Made by a program: the position numbers and the translations under genes
Assembly (NCBI RefSeq): GCF_030063475.1
Contig: NZ_JASIRT010000012.1
Span: forward strand, 1 to 64,000
Direction: 5' to 3'
DNA from: Roseomonas sp. E05
Lineage (GTDB): Bacteria > Pseudomonadota > Alphaproteobacteria > Acetobacterales > Acetobacteraceae
Length of the DNA: 64,000 nucleotides
Notes under the pieces: model-generated
What the model saw: the letters and a program-made list of their open reading frames with translations, nothing else
Databases searched by the model: none
Told to the model about the DNA's origin: nothing
In this document: in pieces, positions 48,741-56,410 of the stretch
How the letters are laid out: every line of letters begins with the position of its first letter
How positions within the stretch are numbered: the first letter of the stretch is position 1

Positions 48741-50288
48741 ATGCGCAACAATCCAAGGATCGCCCTGCTCGGCTTCATGCTCGAGGCGAACGGCTTCGCC
48801 CCGGTCGCCGAGGAGGCGGAGTTCCGGCAGAAGCTCTGGCTCGAAGGGCAGGACCTGCTCGACGACGTCCGCGGCGCCCGCTCGCGCGATCCCGGCGGCA
48901 TCAAGGGCTTCGTCGAGGTGCTGGATGCCGCCGGCCCCTGGCAGCCGGTGCCGCTCGCCATCACCTCCGCCGGCGCCAGCGGTCCGGCCGAGCAGGGCTT
49001 CTTCGACCGCTATCTCGCCCGCCTGGCGGAAGGGCTGAAGGCGGCCCTGCCGCTCGACGGCGTCTACATCGAGGCGCATGGCGCCGCCTCCGCCACGGTG
49101 GAGCCGGACCCGGAGGGCGCGCTCTATGCCATGGTGCGCGGCATCGTCGGCCCGGATGTGCCCATCGTTTCGACGCTGGACCTGCATGCCAATGTCAGTC
49201 CGGCCATGGTGCGGCACACCGATCTGCTGATCGCCTTCCTGACCAACCCGCATGTGGACATGCGCGAGCGTGGCCAGGAGGCTGGGCGGGCGATGCTGGA
49301 ACTGCTGGGCGGGGTGAAGACCGCCAAGGCCTTCATCAAACTGCCGATCCTACCCCCCTCGGTGTCGCTGCTGTCGGACCGCGGCCCCTATGGCGCGGCC
49401 ATCGCGCGCGGGCAGGAGCTGTGCAGGGGCAGCATCCTGAACGTCTCCGTGCTGGCCAATTTCAGCCTGGGCGATTCGCCGAAGAACGGCATGAGCGTGA
49501 TCGTCACCTCGCGCGGCGACCAGGCGGCGGCCGAGGCGGTGGCGCGCGAGCTGGCCCGGCTGCTCTGGTCCCGCCGGCAGGAGCTGGTGGCGCGGCTGCT
49601 GCCGATCGATGAGGCGGCGCGGCGCCTCAAGGCCGCCTGCGAGAACCCCGCTCTGCCGGCGCTGCTCTTCGCGGACGTCGCCGACAATCCAGGCGGCGGC
49701 GCGCGGGGCAACACCACCGACATCCTGCGCGCCTTCCTGGAAGCCGGCGTCACCGACACTGCCTTCGCCATCCACTACGACCCGGAACTGGCGGTGGAGG
49801 CGCATGCGCGGGGGGCGGGTGCCCGATTCCACGCCGTGCTGAACCGGGCCGAGACGCATTCCGACAGCCGGCGGCTGGAGGCCGAGGCGAAGGTGATGGC
49901 GCTGAGTGACGGCCATATCGTCGGCCGCCGCGGCACCATCGCCGGCCGTCCCTTCACCCTTGGCCCTACCGCCTGGCTGCGGCTGGAGGAGCGAATCGAC
50001 GTCGTCTTCGTCTCGATCCGCCACCAGTGCCACGATCCGGCGATGCTGGAGCATCTCGGCATCGACCTGCGCCGCCTGCGTGGCCTGGTGGTGAAGTCGC
50101 GCGGGCATTTCCGCGCCGGCTTCAACGACCTCTTCGCGGATTCGCAGATCCTGGAGGTGGACGGTCCGGGACTGGTGACCCCGGTGCTGACGAGGGTGCC
50201 CTTCCGGCATGTGCCGCGGCCCATCTGGCCGCTGGATCCGGACCTGGCCTGGGAGGTGCCGGCGGCACCGGTGGCCGGCGGGGCCTAG
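48741..50288 (+). CDS. M81-family metallopeptidase (MlrC-like)
   Basis: A 515-residue zinc metallopeptidase of the MlrC/DUF1485 family. Candidate metal ligands line up as in MlrC: His113 (EAHGAAS), Asp147 and His149 (LDLHANVS), His171 (NPHVD), with Glu15 at the N-terminus; the 34-, 2- and 22-residue spacings between them are those reported for MlrC from microcystin-degrading Sphingomonas. MlrC opens the linear tetrapeptide of microcystin. With the beta-lactamase-fold gene upstream this forms an mlrB-mlrC-like pair, but members of this family are common in soil proteobacteria and most substrates are unknown. Confidence 0.88.
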   Translation: MRNNPRIALLGFMLEANGFAPVAEEAEFRQKLWLEGQDLLDDVRGARSRDPGGIKGFVEVLDAAGPWQPVPLAITSAGASGPAEQGFFDRYLARLAEGLKAALPLDGVYIEAHGAASATVEPDPEGALYAMVRGIVGPDVPIVSTLDLHANVSPAMVRHTDLLIAFLTNPHVDMRERGQEAGRAMLELLGGVKTAKAFIKLPILPPSVSLLSDRGPYGAAIARGQELCRGSILNVSVLANFSLGDSPKNGMSVIVTSRGDQAAAEAVARELARLLWSRRQELVARLLPIDEAARRLKAACENPALPALLFADVADNPGGGARGNTTDILRAFLEAGVTDTAFAIHYDPELAVEAHARGAGARFHAVLNRAETHSDSRRLEAEAKVMALSDGHIVGRRGTIAGRPFTLGPTAWLRLEERIDVVFVSIRHQCHDPAMLEHLGIDLRRLRGLVVKSRGHFRAGFNDLFADSQILEVDGPGLVTPVLTRVPFRHVPRPIWPLDPDLAWEVPAAPVAGGA

Positions 50289-51127
50289 GGCCGGCCGGCG
50301 CATCTTGGGGAGGGGGCGGCGCTTGGCGGTGCTGCCCCGTCCGGATCATGGTGAAGGAGGCACGGCCTCCCGCCTTCGGGTAGGCACCGGCCTGTGGGGG
50401 CCGGCCCCGTCGAGGGGGGCGGCGGATGGTGGTGCAAACGATCATCCCGCCTGCCCGGCTGCGGAAGAACGCGTCCTCCGTGCTGTGTTGCCTTCAGGCC
50501 ACACTGCCGCCGAGCGGCAGAGAGCTTCCCCGTCTCCGGCCCTGATACGGATCCGGCCTCTCGCCCGCCGCCGTAAGGCGCATACCGCAAATGAGAGAAA
50601 CCGCAGGTTTCCCCAAAAAAAGATCATGCGCCCCCTCGCGGCGGGATCTGCTCACGGAACGAGAATAGGGTCGTATCCTGGAATGCCCCTGCGCGCGCCT
50701 ATCTCCGCCTTGCCGATGCAGGCGTGCCCTGCGCCGGACAGGCAGAGAAGCCCTTATAATCCATGCAGGTGAATGAAATGTGACCGAATTTCTGCCTCCG
50801 AGGCATTCTGGCAGGGAGCTGCAAACCGGCTGACTTCAACCATGGGTCTGGCGACCGTGCGCCGAGCGCGAAACAAAATCGCATATTTGGATGACGTCTA
50901 AAAATTGTACTAATCAGTCTTCAAATGGAGATTGTATCCTCAATCAAAATGACATCACTGTTGGAAGACCAGATATCCAAAAAGAATATCCTGTCTGGGG
51001 AAAAGTGCCCTGTTCTTTCAACCATGATGAGAATGTCTTGAGTATCACGGATCCGTGAGGTAGCTTTTCCTTGCCAGCGCCAAGAGGCTCTGACTTTCAC
51101 CGCCAGCGAAAATCGCAAGGACGGGCC
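50289..51127. other. Long non-coding stretch with an AT-rich island
   Basis: About 840 bases between the M81 peptidase gene and the CtrA-like gene. The first 300 are GC-rich with loose inverted repeats (for example GGGGGCCGGCCCC near 50395). From about 50740 to 51065 the base composition drops well below the surrounding level, with A/T-rich words such as CTAAAAATTGTACTAATCAG. No frame in it has homology-like features. It probably contains the regulator's promoter; it may also host a small RNA or be a relic of foreign DNA. A frame for 61 residues on the minus strand at 50699-50884 looks spurious. Confidence 0.45.
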
Positions 51128-51907
51128 ATGTACATTCTCCTCGCCAGCACCTTCGAGGATAACGCGCGGTTGCGGGACAGCCTTGTCCAAAAAGGACATG
51201 GCTGCGACCTCGCCCTCCCCTTCAGCGAGACCGCCGCGATCGCACAGCACAGCGGACCCTATGATGTGATCCTGCTCGAGGTGGATGAGATCCGCCTGCA
51301 GGCGCTCGCCATTCTGCGGGACATCCGGCGTCGCGGTGTGCAGGCGCCCGTCATTGTCCTGAGCGCTTCCCCCACGCATGACGAGGAACTGGCGGCACTG
51401 GAACTTGGCGCCGATGATGTGCTGAGCCGCGCTGCTCCCCTGGCGCTGCTGCATGCGCGGATGCAGGCCGTGCTGCGCCGCGGCTTCGGCCATGCCAGCT
51501 CCCAGCTCCGCTGCGGCAATGTGGTGCTGGATCAGACCCGCCGCACCGTCGCGGTCGATGATCGTTCCGTTCGTGTCACCTGCCGCGAGTTCGACGTGCT
51601 GGAGATGCTGATGCTGCGGCGGGGCACGCTGCTCACCAAGGAGCATTTCATGGCGCGTTCCTATGGTGCGGAGGACGGGCCGGACCAGCGCATCCTGGAC
51701 GTGTTCGTCTGCAAGCTGCGCCGCAAGCTGGCGGCCGCCGGCTCGGCCGAGATCGTGCGCACCATCTGGGGGCGCGGCTATGTGCTGGAGGAGCCGACCC
51801 CCTCCGCCCTGGAGGCCGCACGGATGCGCCATCAGGCCGCCGCGCCCCGGACGCGGCGGGCCCATCTCGGCCTCGGAATGGAGGGCGGGCTGGCCATGGC
51901 CGTCTGA
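51128..51907 (+). CDS. CtrA-like response regulator with a degenerate receiver (Glu51)
   Basis: A 259-residue protein. The C-terminal winged helix (about 125-225) closely follows CtrA: VTCREFDVLEMLMLRRGTLL, TKEHFMARSYGAEDG, ILDVFVCKLRRKL and IWGRGYVLEEP. The receiver domain (1-118) aligns without gaps around position 51, where the phospho-acceptor Asp of CtrA is Glu (YDVILLEVDE; codon GAG at 51278-51280). The acidic pair of the active site (EDD in CtrA) is missing (LASTFED), and the conserved Lys of TKPF is also lost (DDVLSRAAP). So it cannot be phosphorylated normally and may be constitutively active. It lies after an AT-rich region and before a strong terminator. Confidence 0.88.
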   Translation: MYILLASTFEDNARLRDSLVQKGHGCDLALPFSETAAIAQHSGPYDVILLEVDEIRLQALAILRDIRRRGVQAPVIVLSASPTHDEELAALELGADDVLSRAAPLALLHARMQAVLRRGFGHASSQLRCGNVVLDQTRRTVAVDDRSVRVTCREFDVLEMLMLRRGTLLTKEHFMARSYGAEDGPDQRILDVFVCKLRRKLAAAGSAEIVRTIWGRGYVLEEPTPSALEAARMRHQAAAPRTRRAHLGLGMEGGLAMAV

Positions 51908-51952
51908 GCGGCCCCTTCGCCCGCCCGGACAGCGCCTCCGCCCTGCCCTGAC

Positions 51953-51990
51953 GCGCCGGCCTTCTCCGCCCGGAGGAGGCCGGCGCTTCT
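51953..51990 (+). terminator. Intrinsic terminator after the CtrA-like gene
   Basis: A hairpin with a perfect 10-bp outer stem (GCGCCGGCCT at 51953-51962 and its complement at 51977-51986), extended inside by TCTCC/GGAGG, is followed by TTCTTTTC. It lies 45 bases after the stop codon. Confidence 0.8.
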
Positions 51991-52080
51991 TTTCTCTCCG
52001 CCTCACCGCCATGTGCCGCCACAGCCCGCCCGCGGGGGTCGCCGCGCCGGTTGAGCGTCGGCCGGACATGCCCGAGGCTT

Positions 52081-52170
52081 CGGCTCCTTCGGCTCCTTCG
52101 GCTCCTTCGGCTCCTTCGGCTCCTTCGGCTCCTTCGGCTCCTTCGGCTCCTTCGGCTCCTTCGGCTCCTT
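52081..52170 (+). repeat. Minisatellite: ten perfect copies of CGGCTCCTT
   Basis: Ten identical 9-bp units (CGGCTCCTT) run without any mismatch from 52081 to 52170, in the gap before the semialdehyde dehydrogenase gene. The unit length is a multiple of three, and a frame from ATG 52011 would read it as Ser-Ala-Pro repeats, but that frame has no other support. Such perfect arrays change copy number by slippage. Confidence 0.9.
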
Positions 52171-52316
52171 CGCGATCCGCAGCCGCGCATCGCGGTGAGG
52201 GGCGGCGCGCCTCGCCGGCCGCTCTTGCTCCCTCTGCCGAAAGCCTGTCCTATGACATCAGACAAGTGCGGCATGGTCCGAAGTGGCTTGCCGCCTGAAC
52301 GATGAGGAACGACCGC

Positions 52317-53897
52317 ATGTCCCTGACCGGCGAAATGCTGATCGGCGCCACGCGCCTGCGCGGGACGGAACGCCCGGTCCGCGCCACCAATCCCGCCACG
52401 GGCGAAACGATGGAGCCGCCCTATGGCGGCGGCACGGCGGCTGAGGTGGAGCGCGCCTGTGCCCTGGCCTGGGCGGCTTCCGACACCTACCGCGCCACCA
52501 GCCTGGAGCAGCGCGCCGCCTTCCTGGAGGCGATCGCGCAGGAACTGATGGAACTCGGTGACGAACTGGTCGAGCGCGCCGTGGCCGAAAGCGGCTTGCC
52601 GCGCGGCCGCATCGAGGGCGAGCGCGCCCGCACCGCCGGCCAGCTCCGCCTCTTTGCCCAAGTGGTGCGTGACGGGCTCTGGCTGGAAGCCCGCATCGAC
52701 CCCGCCATGCCCGACCGCAAGCCACTGCCGCGCCCCGACCTGCGCCAGCGGCAGATCCCGCTCGGCCCCGTCGCGGTGTTCGGCGCCAGCAACTTCCCGC
52801 TGGCCTTCTCGGTGGCGGGCGGCGACACCGCCTCCGCGCTCGCCGCCGGCTGCCCGGTGGTGGTGAAGGCGCATTCGGCGCATCCCGGCACCTCGGAACT
52901 GGCGGGGCGTGCGGTGCAGGCGGCGGTGCGGAAATGCGGCCTGCCCGAAGGCGTCTTCTCCATGCTCTTCGGCGCCGGCAACGTCATCGGCCAGGGGCTG
53001 GTCTCCGACCCGCGCATCAAGGCGGTGGGCTTCACCGGCTCCCGCGCCGGTGGCACCGCGCTGATGAAGACCGCCGCTGCCCGCCCCGAGCCGATCCCGG
53101 TCTATGCCGAGATGAGCAGCATCAACCCGGTCTTCCTGATGCCGGCCGCCCTGAAGGCGCGGGCGGAGGCGATCGGCAAGGCCTTCGTCGGCTCGCTGAC
53201 GCTGGGCGCCGGCCAGTTCTGCACCAATCCCGGCCTGGTGCTGGCGGTGGAAGGCCCGGACCTCGACCGCTTCGTCGCCGCCGCCGCCGAGGCGCTGGGC
53301 GCCGCCCCTGCCGCCACCATGCTGACGCCTGGCATCCTGAAGGCCTACCAGGAGGGCGTCGCCCGCCTCTCCGGCGCGCCGAAGGTGCAGAAGGTGGCGG
53401 AAGGGCTGCTGCACAATGGCCCCACCCAGGGCCAGGCCGCCCTGTTCATGACCGACGCCGCCAGCTTCGCCGCTGATCCGAGCCTCGAGGAGGAGGTCTT
53501 CGGCGCCGCCTCGCTGATCATCCGCTGCCCGGATCTGGGTGCCATGCGGGAGGTGGCCGAGAAGCTGGAAGGCCAGCTCACCGCCACCCTGCAGATGGAC
53601 AGCCACGACCTGGAGGAGGCGCGCAAGCTGCTGCCGGTGCTGGAGCGCCGCGTCGGCCGCATCCTGGTGAACGGCTACCCGACCGGGGTCGAGGTCAGCC
53701 ACGCCATGGTGCATGGCGGACCCTATCCCTCCACGGCGGACGGCCGCAGCACCTCGGTCGGCACGCTGGCCATCCGGCGCTTCCTGCGTCCGGTCTGCTA
53801 CCAGGACTTCCCGGCCGGCCTGCTGCCGGAGGAACTGCGCGACGACAGCCCGCTGCACCTGCTGCGGCTGGAAGACGGCAAGCCCGTCCAGCACTGA
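52317..53897 (+). CDS. Alpha-ketoglutaric semialdehyde dehydrogenase-like enzyme
   Basis: A 526-residue aldehyde dehydrogenase of the 2,5-dioxopentanoate dehydrogenase subfamily, which turns alpha-ketoglutarate semialdehyde into alpha-ketoglutarate with NAD(P). Subfamily blocks are [58 protein letters not shown] and [12 protein letters not shown]. Catalytic Glu265 ([10 protein letters not shown]) and Cys302 (GQFCTNPG) are present. GAGGAA lies seven bases before ATG 52317; an ATG 15 bases upstream is less favoured. The enzyme is the last step of oxidative L-arabinose, D-xylose, glucarate and hydroxyproline routes. Its partners are not next to it. Confidence 0.9.
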   Translation: MSLTGEMLIGATRLRGTERPVRATNPATGETMEPPYGGGTAAEVERACALAWAASDTYRATSLEQRAAFLEAIAQELMELGDELVERAVAESGLPRGRIEGERARTAGQLRLFAQVVRDGLWLEARIDPAMPDRKPLPRPDLRQRQIPLGPVAVFGASNFPLAFSVAGGDTASALAAGCPVVVKAHSAHPGTSELAGRAVQAAVRKCGLPEGVFSMLFGAGNVIGQGLVSDPRIKAVGFTGSRAGGTALMKTAAARPEPIPVYAEMSSINPVFLMPAALKARAEAIGKAFVGSLTLGAGQFCTNPGLVLAVEGPDLDRFVAAAAEALGAAPAATMLTPGILKAYQEGVARLSGAPKVQKVAEGLLHNGPTQGQAALFMTDAASFAADPSLEEEVFGAASLIIRCPDLGAMREVAEKLEGQLTATLQMDSHDLEEARKLLPVLERRVGRILVNGYPTGVEVSHAMVHGGPYPSTADGRSTSVGTLAIRRFLRPVCYQDFPAGLLPEELRDDSPLHLLRLEDGKPVQH

Positions 53898-53901
53898 CGG
53901 G

Positions 53902-53938
53902 AAAAGCCCGGGGGAATTCCTTTCCCCCGGGCTTTTTT
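53902..53938. terminator. Strong bidirectional terminator with GAATTC-type core
   Basis: A perfect 15-bp stem (AAAAGCCCGGGGGAA at 53902-53916, complement at 53922-53936), loop of five, ends in a T-run and begins with an A-run, so it works in both directions. It lies between the convergent dehydrogenase and FAD-oxidase genes; the T-run overlaps the oxidase stop codon. The core is the G5AATTCC-type motif of the paired palindromes, which links that family to termination. Confidence 0.9.
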
Positions 53939-55232
53939 ACAGTCCCAGCCGGTCCCTGATCCGCCCCTGGGCTACTGCCGCCATCACGCCCAGCCGCCAG
54001 AAGCGATGGAAGGCAATTGGCCGGATGGGCAGCACCGGCATGTCCAGCTCCTCGACCGGCGTGCCGAGCAGGCGGCGCGCCAGTTGCCCGCCCATGGCAG
54101 TTGCCATCGCGACGCCGCGGCCGTTGTAGCCCAGCGCCGTGAGCAGGCCCGGCGCGGGTTCGTGCAGATGCGGGTAGTGATCGCGCGTCATGGCAAGCTG
54201 GCCATTCCAGCCATGCGTCCAGGCGACGCCTTTCAGCGCCGGCCAGAGGCGCTCGGCATAGCGCATCAGATACTGGACGGGGCCGGTGTCCTGCATGGGG
54301 CGTTGCGGGCCGCGCCCGCCCATCAGCAGGCGGTTGCCCTGGTCGAGCCGGTAATAAACGGTGATGTTGCCGCTCTCATAGACGGAACCGCGCAGCGGCA
54401 GGATGGCCTGCGCCACGGAGTCCGGCAGCGGCGCGGTGGCGGCGATAGAGCTGAAAACCGGCACCAGGCTGCGGCGCAGGCCGGGCCAGAGATCGCCGGT
54501 ATAGCCGTTGGTCGCCAGCACCACCTGCTCTGCCAGCAGGCTGCCCTGGGGCGTGGCGATGCGCCACCGCGCGCCTTCGCGGGTGAGCGACAGGGCCGGC
54601 GTGCCCCCATGGATGCGCGCGCCGAGCTGCGCCGCCGCCCGCGCCAGCCCACGCGCATAGGAGAGCGGGTTGAGGTCGCCACCGCGCCGGTCGAGCATCG
54701 CGCCGGCGTAGCGCCCGGTGCCGGTCAGGGCGGCGACGGCAGCGCGGTCGAGGTATTCCACCGGCATGCCGCGCCGGATGCACTGTTCGGCCGTGCGCTC
54801 GGCTGCGGCGGCGTTGGACAACATGATGGCAGCGCGCAGCGTGCCCTGCTGGCGTGCCTCGCAGGTGATCTGGTGGCGGCGGATGATGTCGAAGACGAGG
54901 TCCGGCGCGGCGTAGGAGAGGGCGATCATGCGCCCGCCCAGTTCGGGGCCGAAATCGGCCTCCACCTGATCCGGGTCCCATTTCAGCCCGGGATTGACCT
55001 GCCCGCCATTGCGCCCAGAGGCGCCCCAGCCCGGCTCCGAGGCCTCGATCAGCGCCGCCATGATGCCGTGTTCGGCGAGATGCAGCGCGGTGGAAAGCCC
55101 GGTGAAGCCGCCGCCCACGATGGCGACCGGCACGCGCTGCTCACCCTGGAGCGGCGCCGCGGCGGGCGCGGGCACGGCGGTGTCGGCGTACAGGGAAGGC
55201 GGCAGAGGGGCGGGGGTGGAAGGGGCGCGCAT
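53937..55232 (-). CDS. FAD-dependent oxidoreductase, PuuB/OrdL-like
   Basis: A 431-residue flavoprotein of the DAO family. After a Pro-rich leader (1-32) comes the Rossmann motif VPVAIVGGGFTGLSTALHLAE, then WGASGRNGGQVNPGLKWDPD, which is typical of gamma-glutamylputrescine oxidase PuuB and relatives, and a C-terminal GLLTALGYNGRGVAMATAMG. Enzymes of this group oxidise polyamine derivatives, taurine-like amines or sarcosine. The substrate here is unknown. A two-armed palindrome separates it from the ssu-type operon upstream. Confidence 0.88.
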   Translation of the reverse strand: MRAPSTPAPLPPSLYADTAVPAPAAAPLQGEQRVPVAIVGGGFTGLSTALHLAEHGIMAALIEASEPGWGASGRNGGQVNPGLKWDPDQVEADFGPELGGRMIALSYAAPDLVFDIIRRHQITCEARQQGTLRAAIMLSNAAAAERTAEQCIRRGMPVEYLDRAAVAALTGTGRYAGAMLDRRGGDLNPLSYARGLARAAAQLGARIHGGTPALSLTREGARWRIATPQGSLLAEQVVLATNGYTGDLWPGLRRSLVPVFSSIAATAPLPDSVAQAILPLRGSVYESGNITVYYRLDQGNRLLMGGRGPQRPMQDTGPVQYLMRYAERLWPALKGVAWTHGWNGQLAMTRDHYPHLHEPAPGLLTALGYNGRGVAMATAMGGQLARRLLGTPVEELDMPVLPIRPIAFHRFWRLGVMAAVAQGRIRDRLGL

Positions 55233-55303
55233 TCCAGGTCACCGGCTCCGAACGGTTGCGGTGACGATTGGGGCACGGTGACGCTGCGCCGGCAAGCAAG
55301 GCC

Positions 55304-55434
55304 GGGGGAATGAATTCCCCCAGACCCCGATCTTTTCCTTCAGGTTTCCTGCGCGGGCGGAAAGCGCAGCCGCCAACTGACAAAAAGAAGATGGGTCAAA
55401 CCTATAGGTTTGACCGGGGGAATTCCTTCCCCCG
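55304..55434. repeat. Two-armed paired palindrome carrying the CCTATAGG insert
   Basis: The left hairpin (GGGGGAAT, GA, ATTCCCCC; 55304-55321) is followed by AGACCCCGATCTTTTCCTTC. The right arm has CAAAAAGAAGATGG, then a perfect 22-bp palindrome (55394-55415) with centre CAAACCTATAGGTTTG, then the hairpin CGGGGGAA, TTCC, TTCCCCCG (55415-55434). The insert is the same as in the 23.3-kb copy but in the other arm. It lies between the ssu-type operon and the FAD-oxidase gene. Confidence 0.8.
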
Positions 55435-55442
55435 ACCTTTTC

Positions 55443-56408
55443 TCAGCTCGCCTTGAGCCCCGCCTGGATCGCGTCGTTGAAGCTGCGGTCCAGGATGTCG
55501 GCGGCCTTCACCGGCCGGCGCACCAGCTTGGCGCGGGTATAGAGGTCGATGTTCCACTGCTCGTCCCGCACCACCGCATCGTCGATCGGCACGACGCGGG
55601 TGCGGGCGCGCTCGAACCAGCGCTGCGCCACCGGCTCCGGGATGTTCATCAGCCCAGCCCAGGTGTTCGCATAGGAGGGGATGTTGTCGTTCGCCCAGGC
55701 GCGCGCCGCCGCCAGCCGGCGGACGAAGTCGGCCAGCTCCGGCCGGCGCGCCTTGATGGCGTCCTCGCGCGCCGCCTGGAAGCTCAGCCGCGCCATCTTC
55801 AGGGCGCCACTGTCCACCACGGCGCGGGAGCCGGCCAGCACCTCCTCCTGCGAGACATATGGCTCCCAGGTGGACCAGGCCTCCACCGCACCGCTGCTAT
55901 AGGCGGCCTTGGCGTCGGAGGGCAGCAGGAAGACGAACTCCACCGCATCCTGCGGCCAGCCCGCATGCTCCAGCGCCGCCAGGATGAGCTGGTGGCCGAT
56001 CGAGCCGCGCCCGGTGGCGATGCGCTTGCCGCGCAGGTCGGCGAAGCTCTGCGCCGGGCTGTTCTTCGGCACCAGGATGGCGAGGCCTTCGCCGCCCTCG
56101 CGCGTCGCGGCGATGGCCTTGATCGGCACGCCGGCGGCAGCGCCGAAGGTGAAGGGCGCATCGCCCACCAGGCCGGTGTCGATGGCGTCGGCGTTCAGTG
56201 CCTCCACCAGCGGCGCGGCGGCCGGGAACTCGCTCCAGGTGATGCGGTGCTCGATCTCCTTCAGCACGCCGGCGGCCTGCATCACGGCACGGGCGTTGCC
56301 ACGCTGGTCGCCGACACGCAGCGGGGTTTCGGCGCGCAGGATGCGCGGCGCGGCGAGGGTCAGCAGGCCGGCGGTGCCGGCGGCCAGGAAAGTGCGTCGT
56401 TGCAGCAT
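55443..56408 (-). CDS. ABC transporter substrate-binding protein, SsuA/TauA-like
   Basis: A 321-residue periplasmic protein, the last gene of the organosulfur operon. The leader (MLQRRTFLAAGTAGLLTLAAP) has twin Arg before the hydrophobic stretch. Family features are LRVGDQRGNARAVMQAAGVL, EFPAAAPLVEALNADAIDTG, SFADLRGKRIATGRGSIGHQ and EAWSTWEPYVSQEE, as in aliphatic-sulfonate-binding proteins. ATG 56408 begins three bases after the upstream stop; a GTG at 56414, which overlaps that stop, is an alternative. It feeds the SsuB/SsuC-like importer encoded at the other end of the operon. Confidence 0.87.
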   Translation of the reverse strand: MLQRRTFLAAGTAGLLTLAAPRILRAETPLRVGDQRGNARAVMQAAGVLKEIEHRITWSEFPAAAPLVEALNADAIDTGLVGDAPFTFGAAAGVPIKAIAATREGGEGLAILVPKNSPAQSFADLRGKRIATGRGSIGHQLILAALEHAGWPQDAVEFVFLLPSDAKAAYSSGAVEAWSTWEPYVSQEEVLAGSRAVVDSGALKMARLSFQAAREDAIKARRPELADFVRRLAAARAWANDNIPSYANTWAGLMNIPEPVAQRWFERARTRVVPIDDAVVRDEQWNIDLYTRAKLVRRPVKAADILDRSFNDAIQAGLKAS

Positions 56409-56410
56409 GG

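Larger units (their letters stand above)
51908..52316. other. Gap with terminator and minisatellite
   Basis: 409 bases between the CtrA-like gene and the dehydrogenase gene. It holds the intrinsic terminator and the 10-copy minisatellite described separately. A 95-residue frame (52011-52298) that contains the repeat as Ala-Pro-Ser units is not convincing as a gene. The dehydrogenase promoter should lie between 52171 and 52316. Confidence 0.5.

Noticed and set aside
50699-50884. A 61-residue minus-strand gene in the long gap
   Set aside because: No family features, no ribosome site and biased toward random composition.
52081-52170. CRISPR array
   Set aside because: Units are only 9 bp with no spacers between them; it is a minisatellite.
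52011-52298. A 95-residue Ser-Ala-Pro repeat protein
   Set aside because: The frame exists only because the repeat is a multiple of three; there is no ribosome site, homology or codon signal outside the repeat.
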